A stretch of 64,000 bases of DNA from UBA4416 sp963422675 (GTDB lineage Bacteria > Bacteroidota > Bacteroidia > B-17B0 > Aurantibacillaceae). Positions 17,181 through 25,881 of this stretch are shown here, in pieces. A program made the position numbers and the translations under genes. The notes under the pieces are model-generated. The model saw only the letters and a program-made list of their open reading frames with translations. It was not told the origin of the DNA and ran no database searches. Each line of letters starts with the position of its first letter. Position 1 is the first letter of the stretch. The stretch covers positions 62,001-126,000 of the forward strand of contig CAXVYS010000008.1 in the NCBI GenBank assembly GCA_963422675.2, in the 5' to 3' direction.

Positions 17181-17212
17181 AAAAAAGCCGCAGACAAGTC
17201 TGCGGCTTTTTA
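17181..17212 (-). terminator. Terminator of the large adhesin gene
   Basis: AAAAGCCGCAGAC / GTCTGCGGCTTTT with a two- to three-base loop and flanking A and T runs; symmetric, so able to act in both directions. Located about 20 bases after the adhesin stop codon. Confidence 0.92.
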
Positions 17213-17231
17213 TAAAATGAGTTGATCGCCC

Positions 17232-20200
17232 CTATTGTTTGATCATTTTTCCAATATAAATACTTTGAGTACCGGAGTGGATCTTATAAATGTAAATACC
17301 ATCTTCCAGTTTCGAAGTATTGAGCGTGGTGATACCTGTATTTAAACTTTCTTTAATCACTACTTTACCAAGTGCATCGTATACTTCAATCACCACATGA
17401 TGTTCCGTTAACTCATCAGGAATACTCACAGTCATAATTCCATTATTAGGATTAGGGTAAACAGAAATGTCATTTCCTGATAACGTAATACCTTCAACCC
17501 CTGTGCAAATAATAACGTTTACAGTAATAAGAGCTGCTCCATAACAGTTACCGCCATAAGTACCTTTTACATAATACGTAGTTGTAGTTGTTGGTGTTAC
17601 CACAGTGGTAGCAGTGGTGGCAATTGAAGGACCTAACAAGCTTACCGCTGTCCATGTATAATTTGGAGATCCGCTTGCACTCAATGTAGCCGATTTTCCT
17701 GAACAAATGGTTGCCGTATTAACGGAGGCATTCATAATTGGACTAGGATATACAAGAACATTAACTGTAGCCGTTCCCGACCCGCAGGAGTTGGTTCCTG
17801 TAACTGTATACGTTGAATTTACAGGAGTAGTAGCTGTCAGAATTGCTGCAGATACTGTTGTAACAGCAGTGTTTCCACCTGAACTCCATGAATAAGTACT
17901 GGCTGATCCTGTAGCCGTTAATGTTAAGCTCTGCCCCGAACATGCCATAGTATTAGATGCTGTGGCCGTTAAAACAGGTACAGCATTCACTGTAATGGAT
18001 TGAGTTGCATTTGCCGTTCCGCATACATTGGAAGCGGAAACCGTATACGTTTGACTCACCGTTGGCGTTACTACAATAGAATTAGTATTGCTACCTGTGC
18101 TCCAGGTGTAACTGGTTGTAGTGCCACTTGCCGTTAAGGTAGCGCTTTGGCCTGTACACAGGGTTTGGCTCGATGCAGATAGTGTAGCTGTAGGTAAAGG
18201 TGTAACGCTTATCGTTGTTGCTACGGTTAATGTTCCACAAGCATTGACATTACTTACCGTATAGAGCTGCGTCACCGTTGGAGAAACCACGGCCGTATTT
18301 GTGTTACTACCATTGCTCCACGTAAATGTAGTTGCTGTACCACTGGCGGTTAATGTAGCTGTTTGGCCTGCACATAACGTTTGGCTTGATGCAGTTACCG
18401 ACAGCGTCGTTACAGGGTTTACATTAATCATCACAGAAGCTGTAGCAGTTCCACAGGCATTTACACCTGTTACGGTATAAGTTTGATTCGCTGTTGGTGA
18501 TACCACTATAGTATTGGTATTACTTGCCGTACTCCAGGTATAAGATGTAGCTCCCGAAACAGTTAAGGTAGCCGACTGTCCGCTACAAATACTGGCAGAC
18601 GATGAAGCTAATGTTAAGGTAGGAGCTATACATAAATCAACATGAATGCTATCTATATATAAATTAAATTGATCAGCTGCAGAATAAGCATGAAAACCTA
18701 TATAATACACTCCGCTGGTTGCCGGTGTAAAACTAATGGCATCTGTATAAGGTGTTGCATTATTTGAAATGGCATTATGGTTAATCAGTAAATTAGTCAT
18801 AGAAGCTGATGCAGGAGACGTACCATATTTTACATTCATATCTTCCACATAGGTAGTACCCGCAGCGTTATACCTGTAAGCCAGTTTATATGCTACACCG
18901 CCTGTAAGATTAAGTCCTTGTGTATAAATCCATGTATCAGCAGCAAAAACACTGTTATATGGGTATAATAAAGCGTTTCCGGTAAAGCCATATCCCGGGT
19001 TATTAACGGTTTCCCATACATTACCTGAACCTGCATTTTCTACACTTGTGCAAGAGGGAATATTTGGTACTGTCGCATTTAAAAGATCCATGGTATAAGG
19101 AATATTAGCCGCTATACAAGGTGTTGTAAATACAGTAGCTACTGTCCATGCACTAAATCCACCTGCACCACAATTCGCTCTTACATATACCGAATAAGTA
19201 GTTCCGGAGGCAAGCCCTGATCCTGTTACACTTATTGTAGGAGCCGTAACCGTTCCGCTTGCCGCAGCACCTGCTGTTCCCGGAGTTCCCGATGTACGAA
19301 TATCCCAGTTATAAGATGCAGGAGTAGTAGATGGCGCTGTCCAGGAAACATGTGCAGAAGACGTTGTAATATTATTTACCGTAACTGCCGATGGTTCGAT
19401 GCAAGACGGACTTAATTTCACGCTCACACTATCCAATAAGAGAAGATACATATTTGCATCAGAATAAGCATGAAAACCTACATAATAAACCCCTGTTGCT
19501 GAAGGTGTAAAATCAACAAAATTAACTAATGGCCCTGTGGTAGCAGTAATAGAAGGATGATCCGCTAACAATGTACTCATAGAAGCTGCAGAAGGAGATG
19601 TACCATATTTAATATTCATTTTTTCAGGATTACTTGAACCGTCATTTGAATATTTATAAGCCAATCGGTAAGATGTTCCCGCTGTTAGATTAAGGCCCTG
19701 GGTGTAAAGCCAGGCATCGCCAGGTAAACTAAAGTTATAGTTATACACCAACGCATTTCCGTTAAATCCATATCCGGGGTTGTTAACGGTTTCCCAGTTA
19801 TTACCTGCGTTTAAATTCTGAATACTTGTACAGGACGGAATACCCGGAACAACAGCCGATGCAATAGGCATAATATAAGGGATATTTGTTGCGAGACAAG
19901 GTGTTGTAAATACAGTAGCAACTGTCCATGCACTAAAACCTCCTGCTCCACAATTAGTTCTTACATAAACCGAATAGGTAGTTGAAGGTGTCAGCCCTGA
20001 TGCAGCTACACTCGAAGTAGAGGCAGTTACCGTTCCGTTAGCGGCAGCTCCTGCTGTTCCCGGAGTTCCGGATGAACGAACATCCCAGTTATACCCGGAA
20101 GGAGATCCTGATGGAAGGGTCCAGGAAATATTTGCTCCTGTTGCCGTAATATTAGATAGAGTGATTGCGGTTGGTTCTATACAAGCAGGACTCAATTTCA

Positions 20201-21620
20201 CGCTCACGCTATCCAGTAATAAAACATTCATATTGGCATCTGAATAAGCATGAAAGCCAACATAATAAACACCGCTGGAAGAAGGCACAAAATCAACCAC
20301 GTTTACCAGGGGCACTATAGCACCCGATATTAAAGGATGATCTGCCAGTAAGGTACTCATAGAAGCCGCTGAAGGAGATGCACCGTATTTAATGTTCATT
20401 TTTTCAGGATACGTAGTTCCCCCGTCGTTCGCATATTTATAAGTAAGGCGATAAGATGTGCCCGCCGTTAAATTAAGGCCTTGTGTGTAGAACCAGGCAT
20501 CTGCCGGTAAGCTCAAATTATAATTATAGGCTAATGTATTTCCATTAAACCCATTTCCGGGTGCGGGAGTTGTGATCCAATCGTTGGCCGTATTTAATTT
20601 TTCTTTGGAAGTACATCCGGGAATAGCCGGTGTAGTTACCGATGCCAAATTTAAAGTATAAGGAATATTAGCCGCACTACATAATGTACTGAAATTAACA
20701 GGTGTAGAATAACTACTGTAAACAGAAGCCCCACAATTCGATCTGATATAAATATCATAAGAAGTGTTAGCCGTTAAGCCTGTTACAACTGCACTGTTTG
20801 TTCCTACAGCAGGGCTGCCGGAAGCAATTGCTACCCCTGCAGTACCTGTACCAGCCGCTACTATTTTCCATTGGTATCCGGTTGACGGAGCAGGATTTGG
20901 AACCAGCCAGGAAATAGAAGCTCCTGTTGCTGTAATTGCACCGACAGGTTGTAAAGGCGGAATGATACAGCCCGGTGCTGCAGTAAATACAAAACGGATT
21001 TGCGGCTTAGTAGCTTTAGTACCGTAATCATTAAAGTTACCATCGTCTGCATTGGTTGCTACACCACATTGTGCTACACCATCGTTCCTGGTATAGCTGT
21101 AGTGTGTACCAGCCGGAGAAGGTGTGAAAATCTGAAGCCTTCCGCTTCCACCGTTAGCTGCTGCTGCATCTGAGCAAACATCTACCAGTAAATTGCTCAC
21201 ACCATCCCAAACATAAGGAGTGCTTAAGGTTAGCATTTGATAACCGCCTGATACAGGGGCATAGCTGGCAATATTATACACCTGCGTTAATCCTGCTCCA
21301 TCATAAACGGAAGCATTAATGGAAGATGTATTTTTTATTTTAATAGTGAAATTAGGTAAATTATTTGTCGGTGATACCGTAATATAAAATCCTAATTGCG
21401 AAATAGTACCGGCTGAACTTAAACCACCAGCCGTAATTTCTGCTGCCGTATAAATCATCTGGCAATGATGAGCATCGTAATAATTATTAATAGGAGATGA
21501 AACTGTAGCTCCATTTTGAGTAGTACCCGAACCAATAGTGACGGTTTGAGCATTGATTCGAAAGACAATAAAAAAGGCCAGGAGACCCCAATAGATTTTT
21601 AATGGGTGATTTTTTTTCAT
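17232..21620 (-). CDS. Large modular T9SS-secreted adhesin (FN3, cleaved-adhesin-like and Ig-like repeats)
   Basis: 1462 residues. A signal peptide (MKKNHPLKIYWGLLAFFIVFRINAQ) is followed by a beta-rich N-terminal domain (~26-215). Then comes three times the pair fibronectin-III domain (CIEPTAITLSNITATGANISW type) plus a ~170-residue jelly-roll of the cleaved-adhesin kind (WFYTQGLNLTAGTSYRLTYKY ... YYVGFHAYSD). From ~997 there are five Ig-like repeats (ICSGQSATLTVSG-TSYTWSTASNTNTIVV). The T9SS sorting domain is ~1380-1462 (ISVYPNPNNGIMTVS ... YDALGKVVIK ... GIYIYKIHSG ... GKMIKQ). Likely a cell-surface adhesin or matrix protein for attachment or gliding; the ligand is unknown. The repeat units are near-identical at DNA level. 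Confidence 0.88.
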   Translation of the reverse strand: MKKNHPLKIYWGLLAFFIVFRINAQTVTIGSGTTQNGATVSSPINNYYDAHHCQMIYTAAEITAGGLSSAGTISQLGFYITVSPTNNLPNFTIKIKNTSSINASVYDGAGLTQVYNIASYAPVSGGYQMLTLSTPYVWDGVSNLLVDVCSDAAAANGGSGRLQIFTPSPAGTHYSYTRNDGVAQCGVATNADDGNFNDYGTKATKPQIRFVFTAAPGCIIPPLQPVGAITATGASISWLVPNPAPSTGYQWKIVAAGTGTAGVAIASGSPAVGTNSAVVTGLTANTSYDIYIRSNCGASVYSSYSTPVNFSTLCSAANIPYTLNLASVTTPAIPGCTSKEKLNTANDWITTPAPGNGFNGNTLAYNYNLSLPADAWFYTQGLNLTAGTSYRLTYKYANDGGTTYPEKMNIKYGASPSAASMSTLLADHPLISGAIVPLVNVVDFVPSSSGVYYVGFHAYSDANMNVLLLDSVSVKLSPACIEPTAITLSNITATGANISWTLPSGSPSGYNWDVRSSGTPGTAGAAANGTVTASTSSVAASGLTPSTTYSVYVRTNCGAGGFSAWTVATVFTTPCLATNIPYIMPIASAVVPGIPSCTSIQNLNAGNNWETVNNPGYGFNGNALVYNYNFSLPGDAWLYTQGLNLTAGTSYRLAYKYSNDGSSNPEKMNIKYGTSPSAASMSTLLADHPSITATTGPLVNFVDFTPSATGVYYVGFHAYSDANMYLLLLDSVSVKLSPSCIEPSAVTVNNITTSSAHVSWTAPSTTPASYNWDIRTSGTPGTAGAAASGTVTAPTISVTGSGLASGTTYSVYVRANCGAGGFSAWTVATVFTTPCIAANIPYTMDLLNATVPNIPSCTSVENAGSGNVWETVNNPGYGFTGNALLYPYNSVFAADTWIYTQGLNLTGGVAYKLAYRYNAAGTTYVEDMNVKYGTSPASASMTNLLINHNAISNNATPYTDAISFTPATSGVYYIGFHAYSAADQFNLYIDSIHVDLCIAPTLTLASSSASICSGQSATLTVSGATSYTWSTASNTNTIVVSPTANQTYTVTGVNACGTATASVMINVNPVTTLSVTASSQTLCAGQTATLTASGTATTFTWSNGSNTNTAVVSPTVTQLYTVSNVNACGTLTVATTISVTPLPTATLSASSQTLCTGQSATLTASGTTTSYTWSTGSNTNSIVVTPTVSQTYTVSASNVCGTANATQSITVNAVPVLTATASNTMACSGQSLTLTATGSASTYSWSSGGNTAVTTVSAAILTATTPVNSTYTVTGTNSCGSGTATVNVLVYPSPIMNASVNTATICSGKSATLSASGSPNYTWTAVSLLGPSIATTATTVVTPTTTTTYYVKGTYGGNCYGAALITVNVIICTGVEGITLSGNDISVYPNPNNGIMTVSIPDELTEHHVVIEVYDALGKVVIKESLNTGITTLNTSKLEDGIYIYKIHSGTQSIYIGKMIKQ
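18400..20640 (-). repeat. Near-identical coding repeats inside the adhesin gene
   Basis: FN3-plus-jelly-roll units recur with a period of about 790 bp; for example GGTGTTGTAAATACAGTAGC occurs at about 19119 and 19909. The Ig-like units (about 240 bp) form a second series below 18630. Such repeats can recombine and change copy number. Confidence 0.75.
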
Positions 21621-21649
21621 GATATACTATTTTAGTGTTAGTGTAATTT

Positions 21650-21657
21650 CAAAAATA
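21650..21657 (-). promoter_or_regulatory. -7 box of the large adhesin gene
   Basis: TATTTTTG on the minus strand, 29 bases before the ATG at 21620. No TTG at the expected -33 distance, so partial support only. Confidence 0.45.
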
Positions 21658-21850
21658 CAGCTTTACACCAAATGCCACGACTCACTTACTAACTCAACAG
21701 TACAATTCAATCATTCACCTATATTTATAATAGCTTAGGTTATAATTCAAAAAATGTATTTGTAAAATCATAAACCACGCACTATCAGAATAATAAAACA
21801 GCTGCTCTTTATAGTCTGCTAAAATCAGGTAAGAATACGATGAGCTCTAT

Positions 21851-21885
21851 AAAAAAAAGAAGACAAATGGAGTCTTCCTTTTTTA
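21851..21885 (-). terminator. Terminator of the ArsR-DinB operon
   Basis: GAAGAC (21859-21864) pairs with GTCTTC (21872-21877), A run at 21851-21858 gives the U tract on the minus strand. Thirty bases beyond the DinB-family stop codon. Confidence 0.75.
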
Positions 21886-21914
21886 TATCAAAAACAAATT
21901 ACTTAGGAACCAAA

Positions 21915-22442
21915 TTATACTCCAGGCGATAAAAAAGCTAACTGACCTGCATGATAGCTTTGATGATTTGTGCGGCCAATTAAAACATTCAGTTTATTAC
22001 GTAATGGATCCACAGCAAAATCTTCTTCAGAAACTTTAGTATGTTTTTCCATCCATTCCGTCGGTTCCATGTTATTGAAATAAGAACTAAGTGTTGTATT
22101 CAACGTTTCCCAGTTTTTCTTTAATTCAGCTATTGAATGAATATCCGCAACGGCTTTATCGGCACTTATTGAAAACGGGAGTTCAAGGTGTGGAAATAAT
22201 CTGTCGCCTAAACCAAACATAGGAATCATGCCATCATTGGAGGAAATTAAATGTCCCAGTAAATAAATGGCTCTGTTACGTCCCGGTGAAACTTCATTCA
22301 AATATACATCATCCGCATACTTATTAAAAAAAGTAGTAACGAATTTATTTTGCGATTCCCATGACTTAATTACCTGTTTAATAATTTGTTTGGTTGTAAC
22401 TGTTGTAACATTTGTTGTGATAGTTTTTTCTTGTGTGTTCAT
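21915..22442 (-). CDS. DinB superfamily protein
   Basis: 175 residues, a four-helix bundle with the DinB/YfiT metal-site pattern: an early histidine in YLLGHLISSNDGMIPMFGLG and the C-terminal pair in RTNHQSYHAGQLAFL. Known relatives include metal-dependent bacillithiol or mycothiol S-transferases, but most Bacteroidota copies are uncharacterised. It lies 39 bases behind an ArsR-type regulator and is probably in the same operon and under its control. Confidence 0.82.
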   Translation of the reverse strand: MNTQEKTITTNVTTVTTKQIIKQVIKSWESQNKFVTTFFNKYADDVYLNEVSPGRNRAIYLLGHLISSNDGMIPMFGLGDRLFPHLELPFSISADKAVADIHSIAELKKNWETLNTTLSSYFNNMEPTEWMEKHTKVSEEDFAVDPLRNKLNVLIGRTNHQSYHAGQLAFLSPGV

Positions 22443-22481
22443 GTGTTTTGGTTTTAAAATGAAATAAAGGGTTCTCTGTTT

Positions 22482-22757
22482 TTAATATAATTCTTTTGTC
22501 AAAAAATAGATGTAGTGTTTAAATAACACTTTATTAAGGCGGTATTTGGTATCCCTTCCCTCCTTCTCTGATACCAATAGTTCTGCATCCAACAGTTGTT
22601 TGAGGTGATGCGAAACCGTTGACTGTGCCAGGTGTATCATTTCCAGAATTTCAATACTTTGCAGCCAATCCTGTTTTTCACGGATCGCTTCCAAAATCTT
22701 TAAACGATAAGGGTCTCCTAAAGCTTTGGATATTTTCTGCATTTGTTTTGGTTTCAT
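22482..22757 (-). CDS. ArsR-family transcriptional regulator (copy 1)
   Basis: 91 residues, a single winged helix-turn-helix domain: KISKALGDPYRLKILEAIRE then LAQSTVSHHLKQLLDAELLVSEKEGRDTKYRLNK. Highly similar to the regulator at 23268-23555, so the two are paralogues. It lacks the CVC motif of metal-sensing ArsR proteins (WLQSIEIL in the equivalent area). Middle gene of a three-gene unit (small ORF, ArsR, DinB), behind a perfect 24-bp palindrome. Confidence 0.9.
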   Translation of the reverse strand: MKPKQMQKISKALGDPYRLKILEAIREKQDWLQSIEILEMIHLAQSTVSHHLKQLLDAELLVSEKEGRDTKYRLNKVLFKHYIYFLTKELY

Positions 22758-22796
22758 CTTTCCTCCTCCCGGCTAATAGCTTTTTAAAGCCTGCCC

Positions 22797-23024
22797 TTAG
22801 CGCCACATCAACGAGCCATTTCCTATATCCTCCACAAACCGGTCTAACCAAACGGGGCTATTGTTTTTAATCGTGTTCGATTCTTCCCTGGTTAATTCTG
22901 TAGCGGCTAAGCACATGCTATGATTCTCTGTTGGTCGGTTACCCGAATTATTTTTAAGGCTTGAATTTGATTCTTTGCTCATGGAGCATTCTTCCATTTG
23001 GTTAAGTTGTTTAGTTTCTTTCAT
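22797..23024 (-). CDS. Small hypothetical protein, first in the ArsR-DinB unit
   Basis: 75 residues starting MKETKQLNQMEECSMSKESN and ending FVEDIGNGSLMWR. Polar, no membrane segment, no domain I recognise; two cysteines. Supported only by its position: 39 bases before the ArsR gene, same strand, and behind a promoter with a palindromic operator. It may be a real small protein or just leader sequence of the operon. Confidence 0.4.
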   Translation of the reverse strand: MKETKQLNQMEECSMSKESNSSLKNNSGNRPTENHSMCLAATELTREESNTIKNNSPVWLDRFVEDIGNGSLMWR

Positions 23025-23111
23025 AAGGGTTATTTTTAAAAATTAAACATTCATACATTTAAGATATTCGATTTATTTAAAGGCAACTTTTGATAAGTTT
23101 CAGATCCTCAA

Positions 23112-23119
23112 CAAATGTA
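23112..23119 (-). promoter_or_regulatory. -7 box of the small ORF-ArsR-DinB unit
   Basis: TACATTTG on the minus strand, exact TAnnTTTG match; identical to the -7 box of the second ArsR gene. The 24-bp palindrome begins 17 bases upstream and covers the -33 region. Confidence 0.55.
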
Positions 23120-23135
23120 AATCATTTATTAATTG

Positions 23136-23159
23136 ATAAATCGAAATATTTCGATTTAT
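23136..23159. promoter_or_regulatory. Perfect 24-bp palindrome, candidate ArsR operator
   Basis: Arms ATAAATCGAAAT (23136-23147) and its exact reverse complement ATTTCGATTTAT (23148-23159). ArsR-type dimers bind such palindromes. A further half site, ATTCGATTTAT, lies at about 23066-23076, nearer the start codon. Confidence 0.75.
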
Positions 23160-23267
23160 TTTCTTAAATAAACATATCTAATTAATAATCAATTAGTTTA
23201 ATTTGAATAATAGTAACGAAAGTGAGAAAAAAAGGGAGTATTTTCTCAAATAAAGCAAAAATTGCTT

Positions 23268-23555
23268 TTATTTTTCGAGGTTGCTCAGGTAAGCAATATA
23301 GGCAGACAATACTTCTTTGTTTACTAAATACTTGGTATTTCTGCCTTCTTTTTCAGCAACCAACAAATCGGCATCAACCAATTGTTTAATGTGGTGCGAT
23401 ACGGTTGATTGGGCTAAATTGATCGTGTCCAGTATTTGTGTACAGGGAAGCCAGTCGCATTGTTTTTTAATAGATTCCAGTATTTTTAAGCGATACGGGT
23501 CTCCTAAAGCCTTGGATATTTTTTCAATCTTTTTTAGATCTAAGATCTCATTCAT
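23268..23555 (-). CDS. ArsR-family transcriptional regulator (copy 2)
   Basis: 95 residues with the same winged helix-turn-helix as copy 1 (KISKALGDPYRLKILESIKK ... LAQSTVSHHIKQLVDADLLVAEKEGRNTKYLVNK). It has cysteines in KKQCDWLPCTQIL, absent from copy 1, which could sense thiols or metals; that is inference. Single gene 109 bases upstream of the palindrome that controls the copy-1 unit, with its own promoter and operator-like site. The start codon lies only about five bases after the -7 box, suggesting a leaderless transcript. Confidence 0.9.
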   Translation of the reverse strand: MNEILDLKKIEKISKALGDPYRLKILESIKKQCDWLPCTQILDTINLAQSTVSHHIKQLVDADLLVAEKEGRNTKYLVNKEVLSAYIAYLSNLEK

Positions 23556-23560
23556 GTATG

Positions 23561-23591
23561 CAAATGTATCGATTATTCGAACAAGCTACAA
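23561..23591 (-). promoter_or_regulatory. Promoter with embedded operator of ArsR copy 2
   Basis: On the minus strand TTG (23589-23591), 20-base spacer, TACATTTG (23561-23568): full consensus. The spacer contains TTCGAATAATCGA (23569-23581), related to the 24-bp palindrome, so bound repressor would occlude the promoter. Confidence 0.75.
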
Positions 23592-23677
23592 ATCGCTCGT
23601 CTAAAATGAGGCTATTACCTGGTTTTAGCTGATCGAAAATCAGATGTTTCCCGGAATTACACTATAAAAACAAAAAT

Positions 23678-23719
23678 CACTATTTATAGTTAAACCAAGG
23701 TATTATCCACTAAATAGTG
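23678..23719. promoter_or_regulatory. Inverted repeat upstream of the left secretion operon
   Basis: CACTATTTA (23678-23686) and TAAATAGTG (23711-23719), perfect 9-bp arms 24 bases apart, just upstream of the promoter. Possible operator; no protein can be assigned. Confidence 0.4.
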
Positions 23720-23729
23720 CCTTATAAAA

Positions 23730-23760
23730 TTGTTAGTTTATACTTTTAAACATACTTTAG
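23730..23760 (+). promoter_or_regulatory. Promoter of the left T2SS-like operon
   Basis: TTG (23730-23732), 20-base spacer, TACTTTAG (23753-23760; 7 of 8 with TAnnTTTG), 13 bases before the ATG at 23774. Confidence 0.55.
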
Positions 23761-23773
23761 TACTCTTAAAATT

Positions 23774-24622
23774 ATGAGAGTTATAAGCATGTTTTCTATT
23801 CTGTTTGCCTTTGTATTAAAGGGAAACGCGCAGCGTTTTATTGAACCTGATAAAATGAAAACATTTAATGTTACAGTAAATCATACCGACTATACTGTAA
23901 AAACACAAATGCTTAAGGATGCAAAAAAAATCAGGGTATCACCCGATCTTACTTATTGCTGGTATACTTCTCAAAAAATAATGGAAACCAAAGGTGGCTT
24001 TGATGGAAAAGTAATTCACGGATATTACCGGTCTTTTTATTTAAACGACCAGTTGAAAGAAAGTGGTGACTATCAATACGGCATTAAAACGGGAGAGTGG
24101 AAAAGCTGGTATCCTGACGGAAAGCTAAAAGAAATAACTATCTGGAAAAAAGGAAGAAAGAACGGTGACTTCTCACTATACAATGATCTTGGTTTGCGCA
24201 TGGCATCCGGGAAATTCAAGAACGATCTTTTAAATGGTAAGTTTTATGCATACGATGCCCAGGGAAATGTATCATTAACTCAAACCTATAAAAAGGGTAA
24301 AGAGGTTCTTAAAAAAGAAAAGAAGAAAAGAACACGAAAAGTAAAAAAGGAGACTTCAGATAAACAACCGGCTGCCGAAGGAGATCAGCAACCTGTGAAA
24401 GAAAAGAAAAAACTTTTTGGGAAACGTCACAAAGAAACATCCACGGATACCAAAGGAACTGAAAACGAAAAACCTGTAAAAAAGGAAACCAAACAAAACA
24501 AATCGTCTTCTCCTGAAACAAAAGAAAAAAAATCTTTTGGTGAAAAAGTGAAATCTATTTTCAGGAAAGATTCCAAAAAAGAAAACAAGGAAACGTCTAA
24601 TAAAAAAACGACAGAAGCCTGA
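23774..24622 (+). CDS. YwqK/MORN-repeat protein with lysine-rich tail, first gene of the left secretion operon
   Basis: 282 residues. A signal peptide (to about residue 20, KGNAQ) precedes a region with MORN/YwqK-type repeats: GYYRSFYLNDQLKESGDYQYGIKTGEWKSWYPDGKLKEITIWKKG ... GDFSLYNDLGLRMASGKFKNDLLNGKFYAYDAQG. From ~175 the chain is a long, highly basic, probably disordered tail rich in KK, KE and TK. The stop codon overlaps the next ATG (TGATG), so translation is coupled to the GspK-like gene. MORN-like hairpins often mediate membrane or protein contacts; the basic tail could bind DNA, lipid A or cell wall. Role in secretion is inferred from position only. Confidence 0.7.
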   Translation: MRVISMFSILFAFVLKGNAQRFIEPDKMKTFNVTVNHTDYTVKTQMLKDAKKIRVSPDLTYCWYTSQKIMETKGGFDGKVIHGYYRSFYLNDQLKESGDYQYGIKTGEWKSWYPDGKLKEITIWKKGRKNGDFSLYNDLGLRMASGKFKNDLLNGKFYAYDAQGNVSLTQTYKKGKEVLKKEKKKRTRKVKKETSDKQPAAEGDQQPVKEKKKLFGKRHKETSTDTKGTENEKPVKKETKQNKSSSPETKEKKSFGEKVKSIFRKDSKKENKETSNKKTTEA

Positions 24623-25881
24623 TGAATCTTCACATAAAGCTAAAAGGCGGAGCTTTATATATTGCCATTATTATTTCCATTTTAATTTCTGTTGTTTTAA
24701 GTTTATTCATTGTATTGGCTTATCACAATATACAATCGGTACAGGTAAGAGCTTCGGTAACGCAGCTGGATCTTAGCCTGGATAGCGGCTTTGAAATGGC
24801 CCGATCGGCTTATTTTCCCAAAAACGACCAAAACAGATGGCAGAAAATGCCCTTTAATACCGATTCTGTTTCCATAAAAAATTTACAATGGGGATGTTTT
24901 CAGTTAATTGGAGTTAAAGCAAAAAACAAACACCATCGTTTTCAACGAACTGGCTTATTTGGTTGTTTAGCCACACCTGATACAGCGTTAATGGTTGCCG
25001 AACAAAGCAGACCCATTGGTTTAGCCGGAAAAATAAAATTTAAGGGAAGCTGTTATTTGCCAAAAGCCGGAATTAAAACCGCCTACATTGAAGGTTCCAG
25101 TTTTTCGGATCTGAACTCTTTACGTCCTTTTATAAAACCTTCCCCCAACGTCATTCCGGAAATAGATAAGGAATTTTTAAAGGGCATAGAACTCACGCAA
25201 ACAGAATTAAATGCCCAAACCGATAGCCTCGTATCTTCTATTCCTTATTCGTTAAACCATTCATTTTATGAAAAAACGGTTGTCGTACAACAAGGCTCTG
25301 TTAATATAAGAGATCAGGTATTATCCAACAACATCAAAATCATTGCGGCAAATACTATTTCCGTTGAAAACGGTTGTCAGCTCACCAATGTATTGCTCAT
25401 TGCGAGAAAAATTATTTTTAAAAAAGGCTTTAAAGGCTCGGTACATGCCATTGCCAGGGATACCATTATAACCGAAGATGAATGCGAATTCAATTACCCT
25501 TCTTCCTTTTGTGTATACCATTCTGGCACTGCCAAAGAAACAGACATTCCTGTAAACCTCATTTCTTTTGGAGAACGGTGTAAATTTAAAGGAGCTTTAT
25601 TAGCCGTCAATAAAAAAGATGGGAAATCAAAAACATTCATCAGAACCAATAAACAATTTGAATGTATTGGAAATGTATATAGTTCGGATTATGCGGGTAT
25701 AGAAGGAAATATGTATGGAACAATTATTTGCAAATCCTTGTTATTACAAACTCCTTCGGCAGTTTACGAGAATCATTTATTTAATTGCTTACTCGATCCA
25801 AAAAAATATGGTTCTTATTTAGCTGTACCGGATTGGTTTACCGTTAAACAAAAAAAATACACCTGCGCAAAATGGTTCTAA
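24622..25881 (+). CDS. GspK/PilX-like large minor pseudopilin
   Basis: 419 residues. N-terminus MNLHIKLKGG-ALYIAIIISILISVVLSLFIVLAYHN is a prepilin-like segment: basic leader, Gly at -1, a 25-residue hydrophobic helix, and no Glu at +5, as known for GspK. Residues ~130-400 read like stacked beta turns (GKIKFKGSCYLPKAGIKTAYIEGSSF ... NIKIIAANTISVENGCQLTNVLLIARKIIFKKGFKGSVHAIARD), bactofilin-like. Followed by GspI-like and GspJ-like genes with overlapping ends, the usual K/I/J neighbourhood. Likely caps the pseudopilus tip. Family naming is by architecture and context, not by strong sequence match. Confidence 0.65.
   Translation: MNLHIKLKGGALYIAIIISILISVVLSLFIVLAYHNIQSVQVRASVTQLDLSLDSGFEMARSAYFPKNDQNRWQKMPFNTDSVSIKNLQWGCFQLIGVKAKNKHHRFQRTGLFGCLATPDTALMVAEQSRPIGLAGKIKFKGSCYLPKAGIKTAYIEGSSFSDLNSLRPFIKPSPNVIPEIDKEFLKGIELTQTELNAQTDSLVSSIPYSLNHSFYEKTVVVQQGSVNIRDQVLSNNIKIIAANTISVENGCQLTNVLLIARKIIFKKGFKGSVHAIARDTIITEDECEFNYPSSFCVYHSGTAKETDIPVNLISFGERCKFKGALLAVNKKDGKSKTFIRTNKQFECIGNVYSSDYAGIEGNMYGTIICKSLLLQTPSAVYENHLFNCLLDPKKYGSYLAVPDWFTVKQKKYTCAKWF

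Noticed and set aside
22267..22467. 66-codon plus-strand ORF opposite the DinB-family gene, with hydrophobic stretch
   Set aside because: Hydrophobicity comes from the complement of the Thr/Val-rich N-terminus of the real gene; no independent support.
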